Shown: positions 24,346 through 32,634 of the stretch, piece by piece
How the letters are laid out: each line of letters starts with the position of its first letter
Numbering within the stretch: position 1 is the first letter of the stretch
NCBI RefSeq assembly: GCF_039521365.1
Contig: NZ_BAAACF010000001.1
Span: 1,674,001 to 1,738,000, forward strand
DNA length: 64,000 nucleotides
Reading direction: 5' to 3'
DNA from: Clostridium_AW malenominatum
GTDB taxonomy: Bacteria > Bacillota > Clostridia > Clostridiales > Clostridiaceae
Program-made: the position numbers and the translations under genes
The notes under the pieces: model-generated
What the model was told of the DNA's origin: nothing
Databases searched by the model: none
What the model saw: only the letters and a program-made list of their open reading frames with translations

Positions 24346-25142
24346 ATTAATTTCTCCAATAATAATGTTTTATCGATTATTGCCTTTACAGTTTTTATTG
24401 ACACCGTTTCCCTTGCATCAGAGACGGAATTATCAGGGCTAATATGGCTTTCTATGATAAGCCCATCTGCTCCTGTTGCAATAGAAGCCATGCTCATTTG
24501 AGGTACAATTTCTCTAAGTCCTGTACCATGACTAGGGTCAACAATGACTGGAAGTCTATATTTTTCTTTTATCACAGCAACACTATTTAAGTCTAAAGTG
24601 TTTCTTGTATAATTTTCAAAGGTTCTTATGCCTCTTTCACATAAAACTACGTTCATATTTCCTTCAGCCATTATATATTCCGCTGCATAAAGCCATTCCG
24701 ATAAAGTAGCACTCATACCCCTTTTTAATAAAATAGGTATGTTTGTTTTTCCCACTTCTTTTAATAAACTGTAGTTATACATATTTCTAGAACCTATTTG
24801 TATCATATCAATATAATCTATAGCCTTTTCAACATCCCTAGTATCCATAATTTCTGTAACAAAAGGTATATTAAATTCCTTACTTACTTCTTTAATAATT
24901 TCTAATCCATTTTCTTTGAGTCCTTGGAAATCATAAGGAGATGTTCTAGGCTTAAAAGCTCCACCCCTTAACATATGAACTCCAATTCCTTTTAACTCTC
25001 TTCCAATTTTCCTCATAGTCTCATAATCTTCAATAGCACATGGCCCAGATATAAATACCTTTTCCTTGCCACCTATTACTACATCTTTAACTTTAACTTT
25101 TATTTTCTCACCACTTGTTAAATCTACTAGCAATTTTTTCAT
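24342..25142 (-). CDS. aroF: 3-deoxy-7-phosphoheptulonate (DAHP) synthase, type I-beta
   Basis: 266 residues. First enzyme of the shikimate pathway: condenses PEP with erythrose 4-phosphate. Seen: FISGPCAIEDYE, MLRGGAFKPRTSPYDFQG, QIGSRNMYNYSLL, LLKRGMSATLSEW and VIVDPSHGTG, which hold the PEP- and metal-binding residues of the KdsA-like beta subgroup. The N-terminal ferredoxin-like regulatory domain of some homologues (for example in Thermotoga) and any fused chorismate mutase domain are absent, so it is a bare catalytic core. Translationally coupled to aroA by a 4-base overlap. Confidence 0.95.
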   Translation of the reverse strand: MKKLLVDLTSGEKIKVKVKDVVIGGKEKVFISGPCAIEDYETMRKIGRELKGIGVHMLRGGAFKPRTSPYDFQGLKENGLEIIKEVSKEFNIPFVTEIMDTRDVEKAIDYIDMIQIGSRNMYNYSLLKEVGKTNIPILLKRGMSATLSEWLYAAEYIMAEGNMNVVLCERGIRTFENYTRNTLDLNSVAVIKEKYRLPVIVDPSHGTGLREIVPQMSMASIATGADGLIIESHISPDNSVSDARETVSIKTVKAIIDKTLLLEKLI

Positions 25143-25153
25143 TCATATATCAC

Positions 25154-25846
25154 CTACATAACTTCTAACATATTTTTTAATATGTTAACAGAATTATTTA
25201 CTGCAATTGGCTTAAATTTTTCATAATCCATATGAGCACCGTTATTTGCATTGTCTGAGGCTGATCTTATGACTACAAAAGGAATATTATTTAAATAACA
25301 AACCTGAGCCACACTTCCGCCTTCCATTTCACAGGCTAAGGCATCAAACTCTTCATTTAACCATTTAATTTTATCAGTGTCTGCTATAAATTGATCTCCT
25401 GTTACAATTCTTCCCACAAAGTGCTTTGAATTATTCATTTTTTCGCAAGCTCTTTTAGCTTTTAACACTAAATTTTCATCGCACTTAAAATCAAAAGTAT
25501 CTAATCTTGGTATTTGACCTCTTCTTTCTCCAAAGGCTGTGGAGTCCATATCGTGTTGAACTAAGCTTTCTCCAATAACTACATCCCCTGGATAAACATT
25601 ATTGCCAACACCTCCAGCTACTCCTACATTTATAACTGCGTCTACCTTGAATTCATCTATTAATATTTGGGTACATACTGCGGCATTCACTTTGCCAATT
25701 CCACTCTTAACTACTACTACTTCATTACCCCAAAGACTTCCTTCATTAAATTCCATATTAGCTTTCTGAAGCTTTCTTTTCAAATTTAAATCTTTAACCA
25801 ATGGTTCTATTTCTTCAATCATTGCGCCTATTACACCTATAATCAT
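25154..25846 (-). CDS. mtnN: 5'-methylthioadenosine/S-adenosylhomocysteine nucleosidase
   Basis: 230 residues. Hydrolyses MTA and SAH to adenine and the thioribose or ribosylhomocysteine, relieving SAH inhibition and feeding LuxS where present. Seen: GVIGAMIEEIEPLV at the N-terminus, INVGVAGGVG, the ribose-binding EMEG (about 171-174) and the catalytic Asp in IRSASDNAN. It lies between aroB and aroF with 11-base gaps, so it is part of the shikimate operon, an unexpected place for this housekeeping gene. Confidence 0.96.
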   Translation of the reverse strand: MIIGVIGAMIEEIEPLVKDLNLKRKLQKANMEFNEGSLWGNEVVVVKSGIGKVNAAVCTQILIDEFKVDAVINVGVAGGVGNNVYPGDVVIGESLVQHDMDSTAFGERRGQIPRLDTFDFKCDENLVLKAKRACEKMNNSKHFVGRIVTGDQFIADTDKIKWLNEEFDALACEMEGGSVAQVCYLNNIPFVVIRSASDNANNGAHMDYEKFKPIAVNNSVNILKNMLEVM

Positions 25847-25857
25847 ATTTCTACCTC

Positions 25858-26931
25858 CTAGCCTATGCTATCTTTTATAGCATGGTATAATTGTTCCTTT
25901 GTCACTTCCATTTTTATTTTAGGTTCACCTATTTTACTAAGCAGTACAAACTTAATACTATCATCATTTTTTTTATCATGATTAATAGCATACATAAATA
26001 ATTTATAATTGTCAACTTTGTGTTTAATAGGTAAATTTAACTTTTTTAATACTTCTTCTACTTCATTATAAATTCTCTTTGGCAGTTTTAAAATATCTTC
26101 TGATAATCTTATTGCCACTAAACTTCCTAAAGCTACAGCTTCTCCATGACTTAAGTTTTCTTTTGAAGTAATTTCTAGCCCATGTCCTACCGTATGGCCA
26201 AAGTTTAGTATATTTCTTATACCTAAATCCTCATAATCTTGTTCGATTATATCTTTTTTAATTTTCAGGCAACCTTTTACTAAATATAACAGCTTATCAT
26301 TTTCTCTCTCTAATATTCCCTTATAGTTTTCTTTTAGATAAGCTAACATACCATCATCTCTAATTAAAGAATATTTTACTATCTCCCCTAAACCATCAAT
26401 GAATTGTTTCTTCTCTAAGGTTTTTAAAAAATTAGTTCCTATATATACGAACTCTGGATTATGAAAACTCCCTATAATATTTTTTATACCTTTAAAATTA
26501 TATCCTACCTTGCCTCCAACAGAGCTGTCTACTTGTGACAAAAGGGTGGTTGGAATATTTACATATTTTATCCCTCTCATAAAGGTTGATGCCACAAACC
26601 CAACTAAATCCCCTACAACTCCGCCGCCTAAGGCTATTAACAAACTATTTCTGTTGCAATTATTCTCTATAAGAAAAGAGTAAATTCCTTCAATTGTATG
26701 GAAATCTTTGCTTTCCTCTCCATTTTTAAAATAATAAAGTTCCATATTCAAGGATTTCTTTAGTTTTTCTATAACATCTTTATGTAATTTATAAACCTTA
26801 TCATCAGTTATCAAAAAACACTTCATTTTACTATTAATTTTATTCTCTTCTAATACTGTAGATAATTTGTCTAGATTATTATCAATATAAATTCTATAAG
26901 GCTTTCCAGATATTATTTCTAATTCTTTCAT
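25858..26931 (-). CDS. aroB: 3-dehydroquinate synthase
   Basis: 357 residues from the ATG at 26931 with AAGGAGG upstream; the frame extends 16 codons further but without a site. NAD- and metal-dependent cyclisation of DAHP. Seen: LIALGGGVVGDLVGFVAST, MRGIKYVNIPTTLLSQVDSS, the metal ligands Glu in LGEIVKYSLI, His in NFGHTVGHGLE and His in LSHGEAVALG. First gene of the operon; an extended -10 promoter sits just before it. Confidence 0.96.
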   Translation of the reverse strand: MKELEIISGKPYRIYIDNNLDKLSTVLEENKINSKMKCFLITDDKVYKLHKDVIEKLKKSLNMELYYFKNGEESKDFHTIEGIYSFLIENNCNRNSLLIALGGGVVGDLVGFVASTFMRGIKYVNIPTTLLSQVDSSVGGKVGYNFKGIKNIIGSFHNPEFVYIGTNFLKTLEKKQFIDGLGEIVKYSLIRDDGMLAYLKENYKGILERENDKLLYLVKGCLKIKKDIIEQDYEDLGIRNILNFGHTVGHGLEITSKENLSHGEAVALGSLVAIRLSEDILKLPKRIYNEVEEVLKKLNLPIKHKVDNYKLFMYAINHDKKNDDSIKFVLLSKIGEPKIKMEVTKEQLYHAIKDSIG

Positions 26932-26955
26932 AAAAATCCTCCTTAAAATTACTTT

Positions 26956-26964
26956 ATTATAACA
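26956..26964 (-). promoter_or_regulatory. Extended -10 promoter for aroB-mtnN-aroF-aroA
   Basis: TGTTATAAT on the minus strand, about 25 bases before the aroB ATG and immediately after the divIVA terminator. No good -35 is visible. Confidence 0.5.
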
Positions 26965-26990
26965 TATAAAAAATCTCACTCTTAAGTGAG
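26964..26990 (-). terminator. Intrinsic terminator after divIVA
   Basis: CTCACT-TAAG-AGTGAG stem followed by ATTTTTTATAT on the minus strand. It ends the ftsQ-to-divIVA run and abuts the aroB promoter. Confidence 0.8.
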
Positions 26991-26997
26991 CGAGACT

Positions 26998-27600
26998 TTA
27001 ATCTTCAACAAAAAAATTCTTTATTTCTTCCATACTATTAACTCTTATATCTTCTATAGCTTCTTCAGTATTGTATTCCTTTAACGTATCTATTTCTTTT
27101 TCCTTTGGCATTAGTTCATCAATTGGATTTCCTATAGCATATTTCTTAGCAAAATCCTTTTCCATATCACCAAACATTTCCAGTTGGGACTGCATAAAGT
27201 TTTTAAATTTGTTTTTAAACATAACAAACTCGTTTTTTAGTTTTTCATATTCGTCATTAATTTTTATAACATCGTTATGTGCCTTATCAAGAAGCCTTTT
27301 TGAAGCTTCATTAGCATTTTTAATAATTAACTCTGATTCCTGTTGGGCAGATTTTCTAGATTGATCCGCAGCATTTTGTGCTAAAAGTAATGTATTTTGA
27401 ATTGTTTCTTCCATTTTTCTATAGTGGTTAACATTCTCTTCCATTAAACTTAACTTCTCTTTTATTGACGAGTTTTCCTTATATAAAGCCTCATAACTTT
27501 CTCCGATTTGCTCTAAAAACTCATCAACCTCATCCATATCATAGCCTCTAAAGCCTTTTTTAAATTCTTTGCTCGTAATATCCATTGCCGTTATTTTCAT
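26998..27600 (-). CDS. divIVA: DivIVA-family cell division/polarity protein
   Basis: 200 residues from the ATG at 27600 (GAGGTG 6 bases upstream). Seen: the N-terminal lipid-binding and membrane-curvature domain ITAMDITSKEFKKGFRGYDM (about 3-22) and long coiled coils (about 30-70 and 75-150). DivIVA proteins sit at poles and septa and recruit partners. Gene order yggS-sepF-yggT-ylmH-divIVA is that of the Bacillus ylm-divIVA cluster; ileS, which follows in Bacillus, is not here. Confidence 0.94.
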   Translation of the reverse strand: MKITAMDITSKEFKKGFRGYDMDEVDEFLEQIGESYEALYKENSSIKEKLSLMEENVNHYRKMEETIQNTLLLAQNAADQSRKSAQQESELIIKNANEASKRLLDKAHNDVIKINDEYEKLKNEFVMFKNKFKNFMQSQLEMFGDMEKDFAKKYAIGNPIDELMPKEKEIDTLKEYNTEEAIEDIRVNSMEEIKNFFVED

Positions 27601-27615
27601 GCCAAACACCTCATA

Positions 27616-28389
27616 TTAAACAAATTTTTTAAAGAGAACCCTCTTTCTTCCACTTCCTGTTACACCACTTTGCCCTATATACTTAAACTTTCCGTATCCT
27701 CTTATAGTAATTATAGCTCCATCCTCCACAGTTTTATCCTTATCCTTTACTACTACATAATCCACTAACACTTTACTATTTTGTATTATTTCCATAGCCT
27801 TGGTTCTAGAAAGTTTCGTTAAAGAGCTTACAATACAGTCTAATCTATTAGAGGTAATTATCAAGAATACCTCTTCAAAATTGAAGTCAGGAATAATCTC
27901 ATCATATACATCCACAACTTCTACTTTGCAAGGGCAAGCCCCCACCCCTTTTAAATTAGTTATTATATATTCACTTAATTCTTCTTTTACAGGCAAATAA
28001 CATGTTTCATCCTTTATTATTAAATCTCCAAACTTCTCTCTTTTAAGTCCCAATGCCATTAATGCTCCTAGATAATCTCTGTGACATAAGACTGAAAAGG
28101 ACGATAGGTTAGTAATTTTCAATAGCTTAATAGGATAATACCAAACTTCATCCGATGAAAAAGAAATAATTCTTCTTTCAGCATCTTTAAACACACCATT
28201 ACTATAAACATTTACGGATATGCTTCCTGAAACTCTCTCCAATACCTTCCATACATTAGGTGGATAAAAATCTTCAGTATATACCGTACTATTAGTTTTC
28301 TCTGCAAATAATAATTTACCATATATATTGGACAACCTGTTTTTATCTTCATATTCTATTAGATTTAAAAATACAGCTTTATCTATCAT
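27616..28389 (-). CDS. ylmH: YlmH-like S4-domain RNA-binding protein
   Basis: 257 residues. An N-terminal alpha/beta region (with SNGVFKDAERRIISFS, about 63-78) is followed by a C-terminal S4 domain (LDCIVSSLTKLSRTKAMEI, about 182-200, to IRGYGKFKYIG). YlmH homologues bind RNA and have been linked to ribosome-associated quality control and, by position, to division. The ATG overlaps the yggT stop by 4 bases. Confidence 0.92.
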   Translation of the reverse strand: MIDKAVFLNLIEYEDKNRLSNIYGKLLFAEKTNSTVYTEDFYPPNVWKVLERVSGSISVNVYSNGVFKDAERRIISFSSDEVWYYPIKLLKITNLSSFSVLCHRDYLGALMALGLKREKFGDLIIKDETCYLPVKEELSEYIITNLKGVGACPCKVEVVDVYDEIIPDFNFEEVFLIITSNRLDCIVSSLTKLSRTKAMEIIQNSKVLVDYVVVKDKDKTVEDGAIITIRGYGKFKYIGQSGVTGSGRKRVLFKKFV

Positions 28390-28649
28390 AATACTATTGA
28401 TATTATAATTTGTCGTAAAAATCTAATCATAATTAATGCAAAAACAGGCGAAAAATCAACCATTAATCCTGGCAGTATTTTCTCTTGAATTTTTCTCCCT
28501 GGAATTAAAAGAGGTTCTGTAATAGTTCTTATTATTTGAGTAAAAGCATTATTGTTCATAGGAACAAATGACAATATTACATCAATTAATATAGACCATT
28601 CTACTATATTAAAAAAAGTAGCTACTATTTTGTATGCTAGTGCGTTCAT
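28386..28649 (-). CDS. YggT family membrane protein
   Basis: 87 residues with two hydrophobic helices separated by TEPLLIPGRKIQEKILPG, the YggT signature (about 43-60, with usual P-[FL]-R-like basic loop). Small inner-membrane protein (YlmG in Bacillus) of uncertain function, conserved next to sepF. 14 bases after sepF. Confidence 0.93.
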   Translation of the reverse strand: MNALAYKIVATFFNIVEWSILIDVILSFVPMNNNAFTQIIRTITEPLLIPGRKIQEKILPGLMVDFSPVFALIMIRFLRQIIISIVL

Positions 28650-28663
28650 TACTTACCCCCTAA

Positions 28664-29119
28664 CTATTTACTCCAAGCAAATAAACCCTTACTTGAAAGT
28701 TCGTTCTTTAATGTACTATCAACCTCAACATTAGAAGGCGACACTATGTAAATACCTTTTTCTACCTCTTCTAAACTTCCTGCTAAAGCATAGGTAGCAC
28801 CACTTATAAAATCCAAGAGTCTTTGAGCTGTTTTTTGCTCTAATCCTGTGGAATTCACAACTATTATTTTCCTATTTTTTAGATTATCACATATATCAAT
28901 TACTTCATCATAAGTAGCAGGTTTTATGATAACTACTTTTGCAGTAGATGCTGTATGAATACTTACTACTTTCCCTTGTTTTTTTCCAGAAGATTGAACT
29001 AACGGCTCATATTCCTCATCACTGATTTCATTTTCTTCCATATCTACATCTTCTTCAAATTCATCATATTCATCATCTAATTTTAATAATCCCATCATTT
29101 TATTTAATATTTTAGCCAT
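28664..29119 (-). CDS. sepF: SepF cell division protein
   Basis: 151 residues. An N-terminal amphipathic membrane-binding helix (AKILNKMMGLLKL, residues 2-14), an acidic linker (about 15-45) and a C-terminal SepF domain (KVVIIKPATYDEVIDICDNL at about 62-81, and VNSTGLEQKTAQRLLDFISG). SepF tethers FtsZ to the membrane and aligns protofilaments. 11 bases after yggS. Confidence 0.95.
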   Translation of the reverse strand: MAKILNKMMGLLKLDDEYDEFEEDVDMEENEISDEEYEPLVQSSGKKQGKVVSIHTASTAKVVIIKPATYDEVIDICDNLKNRKIIVVNSTGLEQKTAQRLLDFISGATYALAGSLEEVEKGIYIVSPSNVEVDSTLKNELSSKGLFAWSK

Positions 29120-29130
29120 TTTTTATCCTC

Positions 29131-29796
29131 CTATTTATTATAAATTCTTTTTCCAAAAACTCCTTGACCTATTCTTACCATGTTAGAACCCTCTTCTATT
29201 GCTACTTTATAATCGCTAGACATTCCTAAAGACAAATACTCCATTTTAATATTCTTGTAGCTCCTTTGAGCAATATTATCAAAAATCTTTTTCATTTCTT
29301 TAAAATAATTTCTACAAGAAATTTCATCTCCTACTGGAATTATCGACATTAATCCTCTTACCTTTACATTGCTAGAATTCTCACAGTTTTTTAGCATCTC
29401 TTCTAATTCTTCCATAAAAATTCCTGTTTTACTTTCCTCTTGCCCTATGTTTATCTGTATCAATACTTCTGCGATTTTTCCTTCCTTTTCGTACTGCCTT
29501 TGAAGTTCTTCTAGTAATCTTATGCTATCTAAAGAGTGAATTAAATCTACTCTTCCAATAATATATTTAATCTTATTTCTTTGAAGATGCCCTATTAAGT
29601 GCCACTTAACATCCTTATATTGAAAATTATCCATTTTATATATTAGTTCTTGGACTTTGTTTTCTCCAAAATTTCTTAAGCCAGCTTCATAAGCCTCTTC
29701 CATATCCTCTAGCGGCTTTGTTTTTGATACTGCAATTAAAGTTACTTTTTCAGGTATTTCATTTTTTAGCTCTATTACGTTATCTGCAATGGTCAA
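29131..29796 (-). CDS. yggS: YggS-type pyridoxal phosphate homeostasis protein
   Basis: 221 residues of the PLP-binding TIM barrel. Seen: the PLP lysine in LIAVSKTKP (about 22-30), FGENKVQEL, WHLIGHLQRNK, QINIGQEESKTG and the C-terminal LSLGMSSDYKVAIEEGSNMVRIG. It buffers PLP and amino acid pools rather than catalysing a known reaction. Upstream neighbour of sepF (YlmE in Bacillus). Confidence 0.95.
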   Translation of the reverse strand: MTIADNVIELKNEIPEKVTLIAVSKTKPLEDMEEAYEAGLRNFGENKVQELIYKMDNFQYKDVKWHLIGHLQRNKIKYIIGRVDLIHSLDSIRLLEELQRQYEKEGKIAEVLIQINIGQEESKTGIFMEELEEMLKNCENSSNVKVRGLMSIIPVGDEISCRNYFKEMKKIFDNIAQRSYKNIKMEYLSLGMSSDYKVAIEEGSNMVRIGQGVFGKRIYNK

Positions 29797-29871
29797 TTTA
29801 ATCGCCCCTTAGACTTTATTTAAATCTTATATTCTATTATTCTTCATAAATATCAAAATTCCTTCATAATT

Positions 29872-30594
29872 TTATTTATTTATAGATTTACTGTACTTAT
29901 ATTCTAATTTTCCCTCGAAGGCTGGTACTCTTATTTTATCTTCATCTATAACCTCTACTTGAATTTCTCTAAACATTAATGATTTTAAATAATTATCATC
30001 AGCCAGCATATAACCTTTTAAGGTTTCTTTATTACCTATAACATTTATATAAAAAGGTGCGCTTATTTGCACTCCATTTATCCTCAAAAATGCCCCATTG
30101 CAGTATATTCCTGAAGAGGGAACTAGTCTTATTCCATTTATAGATATTGCCTCAGCTCCTGCATTCATCAAATCATTAACTACGTTTATCATATCCATGT
30201 CATGAATTAACCTTAATGAATACATAGTTGGATCTTCAATAAAATCAGTAGTAGCATCCATTAAAGTTATTCTAATTCCTGGGCCTTCTACTTCAGAATG
30301 CCCAATTAAACTTTTATTTTGAATTAATTCATTGTTGATTTGCTCAATTATTTTATTTCTATTTATGATATTTTTTTCATAACTATTAAGTTTATCCAAG
30401 TATTTTAAATATTCATTATTTAAATTACTCACGCTATTAACCAATTGATTTCTATAGGAATAAGCATCTTGATACTCTTTGCTACTTAAAAACAGAAAAT
30501 TACTTTCTCTAGCAAAACTTATGTTCATAGATATAAGTATTCCAATTATTATAGAAGCAATAAATAAAAATATGCTACCTTCACTATTTCTCAT
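29872..30594 (-). CDS. DUF881 family membrane-anchored protein (second copy)
   Basis: 240 residues. One N-terminal membrane segment (about 7-24), a coiled-coil (about 45-90) and a C-terminal DUF881 domain with GPGIRITLMDAT, DLMNAGAEAISINGIRLV and RINGVQISAPFYINVIG. Proteins of this family are found in the clostridial and actinobacterial division clusters; structure suggests an extracytoplasmic domain, and the function is unknown. It is a paralogue of the protein at 30972-31709, with sbp between them. Confidence 0.9.
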   Translation of the reverse strand: MRNSEGSIFLFIASIIIGILISMNISFARESNFLFLSSKEYQDAYSYRNQLVNSVSNLNNEYLKYLDKLNSYEKNIINRNKIIEQINNELIQNKSLIGHSEVEGPGIRITLMDATTDFIEDPTMYSLRLIHDMDMINVVNDLMNAGAEAISINGIRLVPSSGIYCNGAFLRINGVQISAPFYINVIGNKETLKGYMLADDNYLKSLMFREIQVEVIDEDKIRVPAFEGKLEYKYSKSINK

Positions 30595-30605
30595 ATATAT
30601 TCACC

Positions 30606-30947
30606 TCAATTATGGGATTTAGCTTTTTCTATGAGCAATCTCCTCACAATAGCAAAGTTATCAAATATCCTTCCACCGAATACTATTACCGCTGCAATAT
30701 ATATAGGAACACCTAATTTATCTCCTAAATATGCTAATGCTGCAGCAAGTACTGAGTTCCCAAAAAAACCAGATATAAATATATCGGGTTGGAAATTTTT
30801 TGACAAAGTTGCCCTAATAGCTCCAAATACTGAATCTAAACAAGCAAGTATGGCAACAGACATATAGGGAGAAAATTTTTCTGGAATATTAATATTCCAA
30901 ATTGCCCCTATTACTACACCAATTATAAGTCCTAAAAATGCTATCAT
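30606..30947 (-). CDS. sbp: Small basic protein (Sbp, DUF1290)
   Basis: 113 residues, three to four hydrophobic helices. Seen: YMSVAILACLDSVFGAIRA (about 29-47) and GVPIYIAAVIVFGGRIFDN, hallmarks of DUF1290. Membrane protein of unknown function always found beside DUF881 genes near ftsQ or ftsZ. 25 bases downstream of the first DUF881 gene. Confidence 0.92.
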   Translation of the reverse strand: MIAFLGLIIGVVIGAIWNINIPEKFSPYMSVAILACLDSVFGAIRATLSKNFQPDIFISGFFGNSVLAAALAYLGDKLGVPIYIAAVIVFGGRIFDNFAIVRRLLIEKAKSHN

Positions 30948-30971
30948 ATCTTAACCACCCCTGACTAAAAA

Positions 30972-31709
30972 TTATTGCTTTTGAACAGGTTTAGCGTATT
31001 CAAACCTAAATGATTTATTATATTTCTCTATACTAACCTTATCTGATGGCTCATATTTTATTTCAGTAATACCTTTAAAATCAGCAAAGGTTTCTGGAAA
31101 ATCTAAAACCGCTTGAAGATTTTTCTTAGGTCCTACAGCCTTAATAACTATTCTTTTTGAAGGAGAAACTCTTTCCTCTCCATTTATAGAAATACTATTA
31201 CCAGATATTCTTATGCCAGTTCCTCCTGTAATTCTTATATCATTTATAGAAATTGCTTCCGCTCCTGCATACCTTAATTCATTAACTAAATAAACTAAAT
31301 GTCTATCGGTTATTTTCACATCTATATTCCCAAAAAGTCCACTGTTTGGAGTAAGATAAATTATAATTCCCTCTCCTTCCACATCAGTAGTTCCGGTAGT
31401 TATTCTGGTGTCTTCTAATTCCTTAAGAAGAGCCTTTGTTCTGTCATCTTTTCCCGCAACGGACTCCTCATATTCTTTTAATTTAGATTGTAATTCATTA
31501 ATTTTTTTATTTAAACTATCTTTTTCCTTCTTATATTGCTCTATTTGAGCTGTTATATCCGCAGTATTATAGGGATTAACTCCCAGCTGCTCTCTCTTAT
31601 ACAATACTCTAAATTGATACGCCAACATAAATCCAAGTATAGCACATACTAAAGCTACACTTATTTGAGAACTCCACTTACGCATAATTTGCTTCCTCCT
31701 AATCCTCAA
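30972..31709 (-). CDS. DUF881 family membrane-anchored protein (first copy)
   Basis: 245 residues. N-terminal membrane helix (about 15-33), coiled coil (about 50-85), and DUF881 domain with TDVEGEGIIIYLTPNS, ELRYAGAEAISINDIRIT and VIKAVGPKKNLQAVLDF. It starts inside the last codons of ftsQ (11-base overlap), so it is coupled to it. Longer coiled coil than its paralogue. Function unknown, probably at the divisome. Confidence 0.9.
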   Translation of the reverse strand: MRIRRKQIMRKWSSQISVALVCAILGFMLAYQFRVLYKREQLGVNPYNTADITAQIEQYKKEKDSLNKKINELQSKLKEYEESVAGKDDRTKALLKELEDTRITTGTTDVEGEGIIIYLTPNSGLFGNIDVKITDRHLVYLVNELRYAGAEAISINDIRITGGTGIRISGNSISINGEERVSPSKRIVIKAVGPKKNLQAVLDFPETFADFKGITEIKYEPSDKVSIEKYNKSFRFEYAKPVQKQ

Positions 31710-32481
31710 TAAAAACTACAGGATTCCCCTTAAAGCCCACATCTATATAACCTTTAGCATTTTTTAGTTCATCCTTTTGAAGTATTATATTAAAAGCTTT
31801 ATTTAACTTTTCATCTAATTCCTCATCATTGCCAACCTTTATAATAATATTTTTGTAAAAAAATTTTATATTATTAATGTCACTTAAGTCTACCAATGCA
31901 ATACTATAGTTATCTTTTTTATCTTTAAACAACTTACTTAAAGTAGTTACTACTTTCACTTTTCTCTCATTATCTACTTTAATTACCTCACCAATATTGC
32001 TCTTGTCAATATCAAAGCCCTGTAATCTTACTAAATTCATTCCTTTAATATCTTTCTTTTTTTCTAAAACTACTCCATATTTATCAATTATAACATAATT
32101 TTCTCCGGTTTTACCATAAAATACAGCTTCCCTTTCACTAATTTGTATTACAATAGTACTAGGTAATTTTCTTTTAATAGATACGTCTAATATATATGGA
32201 TTTCTTTTAATTCCTTCCTTAGCTTTATCTATATTAACATAAAAAATGTTATCACCTTTATGCAATCCTGAAAACTCTTCAACCTTTAAAGCAGGTATAT
32301 TTTTATTGCCCTGAACTTTAATTTCACCAAGATTAAAAAAAGGATGCTTTAAACAAAGCGTAGTCATTATTGAAATTAAAAAAATTAAAAAGATAATACT
32401 TTTTTTTATTCTTTTTTTTCTTCTTCTTTTTATTATAAGCTCATTCTTTCCTTTTTTTGAAAATGGTATAACTTCTCCCAT
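31699..32481 (-). CDS. ftsQ: FtsQ/DivIB cell division protein
   Basis: 260 residues: a very basic cytoplasmic head (about 8-27), one membrane helix (28-45), a POTRA domain (NLGEIKVQGNKNIPALKVEE, about 50-69) and a beta domain. Seen: YILDVSIKRKLPSTIVIQISER, the family core. Part of the FtsQLB/DivIB complex that controls septal synthesis. It is separated from ftsW by a terminator and seems to have its own promoter, so the division genes fall into two transcription units. Confidence 0.94.
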   Translation of the reverse strand: MGEVIPFSKKGKNELIIKRRRKKRIKKSIIFLIFLISIMTTLCLKHPFFNLGEIKVQGNKNIPALKVEEFSGLHKGDNIFYVNIDKAKEGIKRNPYILDVSIKRKLPSTIVIQISEREAVFYGKTGENYVIIDKYGVVLEKKKDIKGMNLVRLQGFDIDKSNIGEVIKVDNERKVKVVTTLSKLFKDKKDNYSIALVDLSDINNIKFFYKNIIIKVGNDEELDEKLNKAFNIILQKDELKNAKGYIDVGFKGNPVVFIED

Positions 32482-32500
32482 GTTTTCTCCACCTTACAAT

Positions 32501-32510
32501 TTTATAGCAT
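32501..32510 (-). promoter_or_regulatory. Possible extended -10 promoter for ftsQ
   Basis: TGCTATAAAA on the minus strand, about 20 bases before the ftsQ start, in a very AT-rich spacer. No convincing -35. Confidence 0.35.
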
Positions 32511-32580
32511 ATATATATAATAACATTTTTAAGAGCCAATTTCATTAAAATAATAAATTTAATTAATATTTTAATTTATT

Positions 32581-32620
32581 TAAAAAAATAAATTATAGCA
32601 TTGCAAAATCGCAATGCTAT
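32581..32620 (-). terminator. Terminator after ftsW
   Basis: 10-bp perfect stem ATAGCATTGC/GCAATGCTAT (32595-32604 and 32611-32620) followed on the minus strand by AATTTATTTTTTTA. The T run begins six bases after the stem, so efficiency may be partial. Confidence 0.7.
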
Positions 32621-32634
32621 TCTAATATTATATA

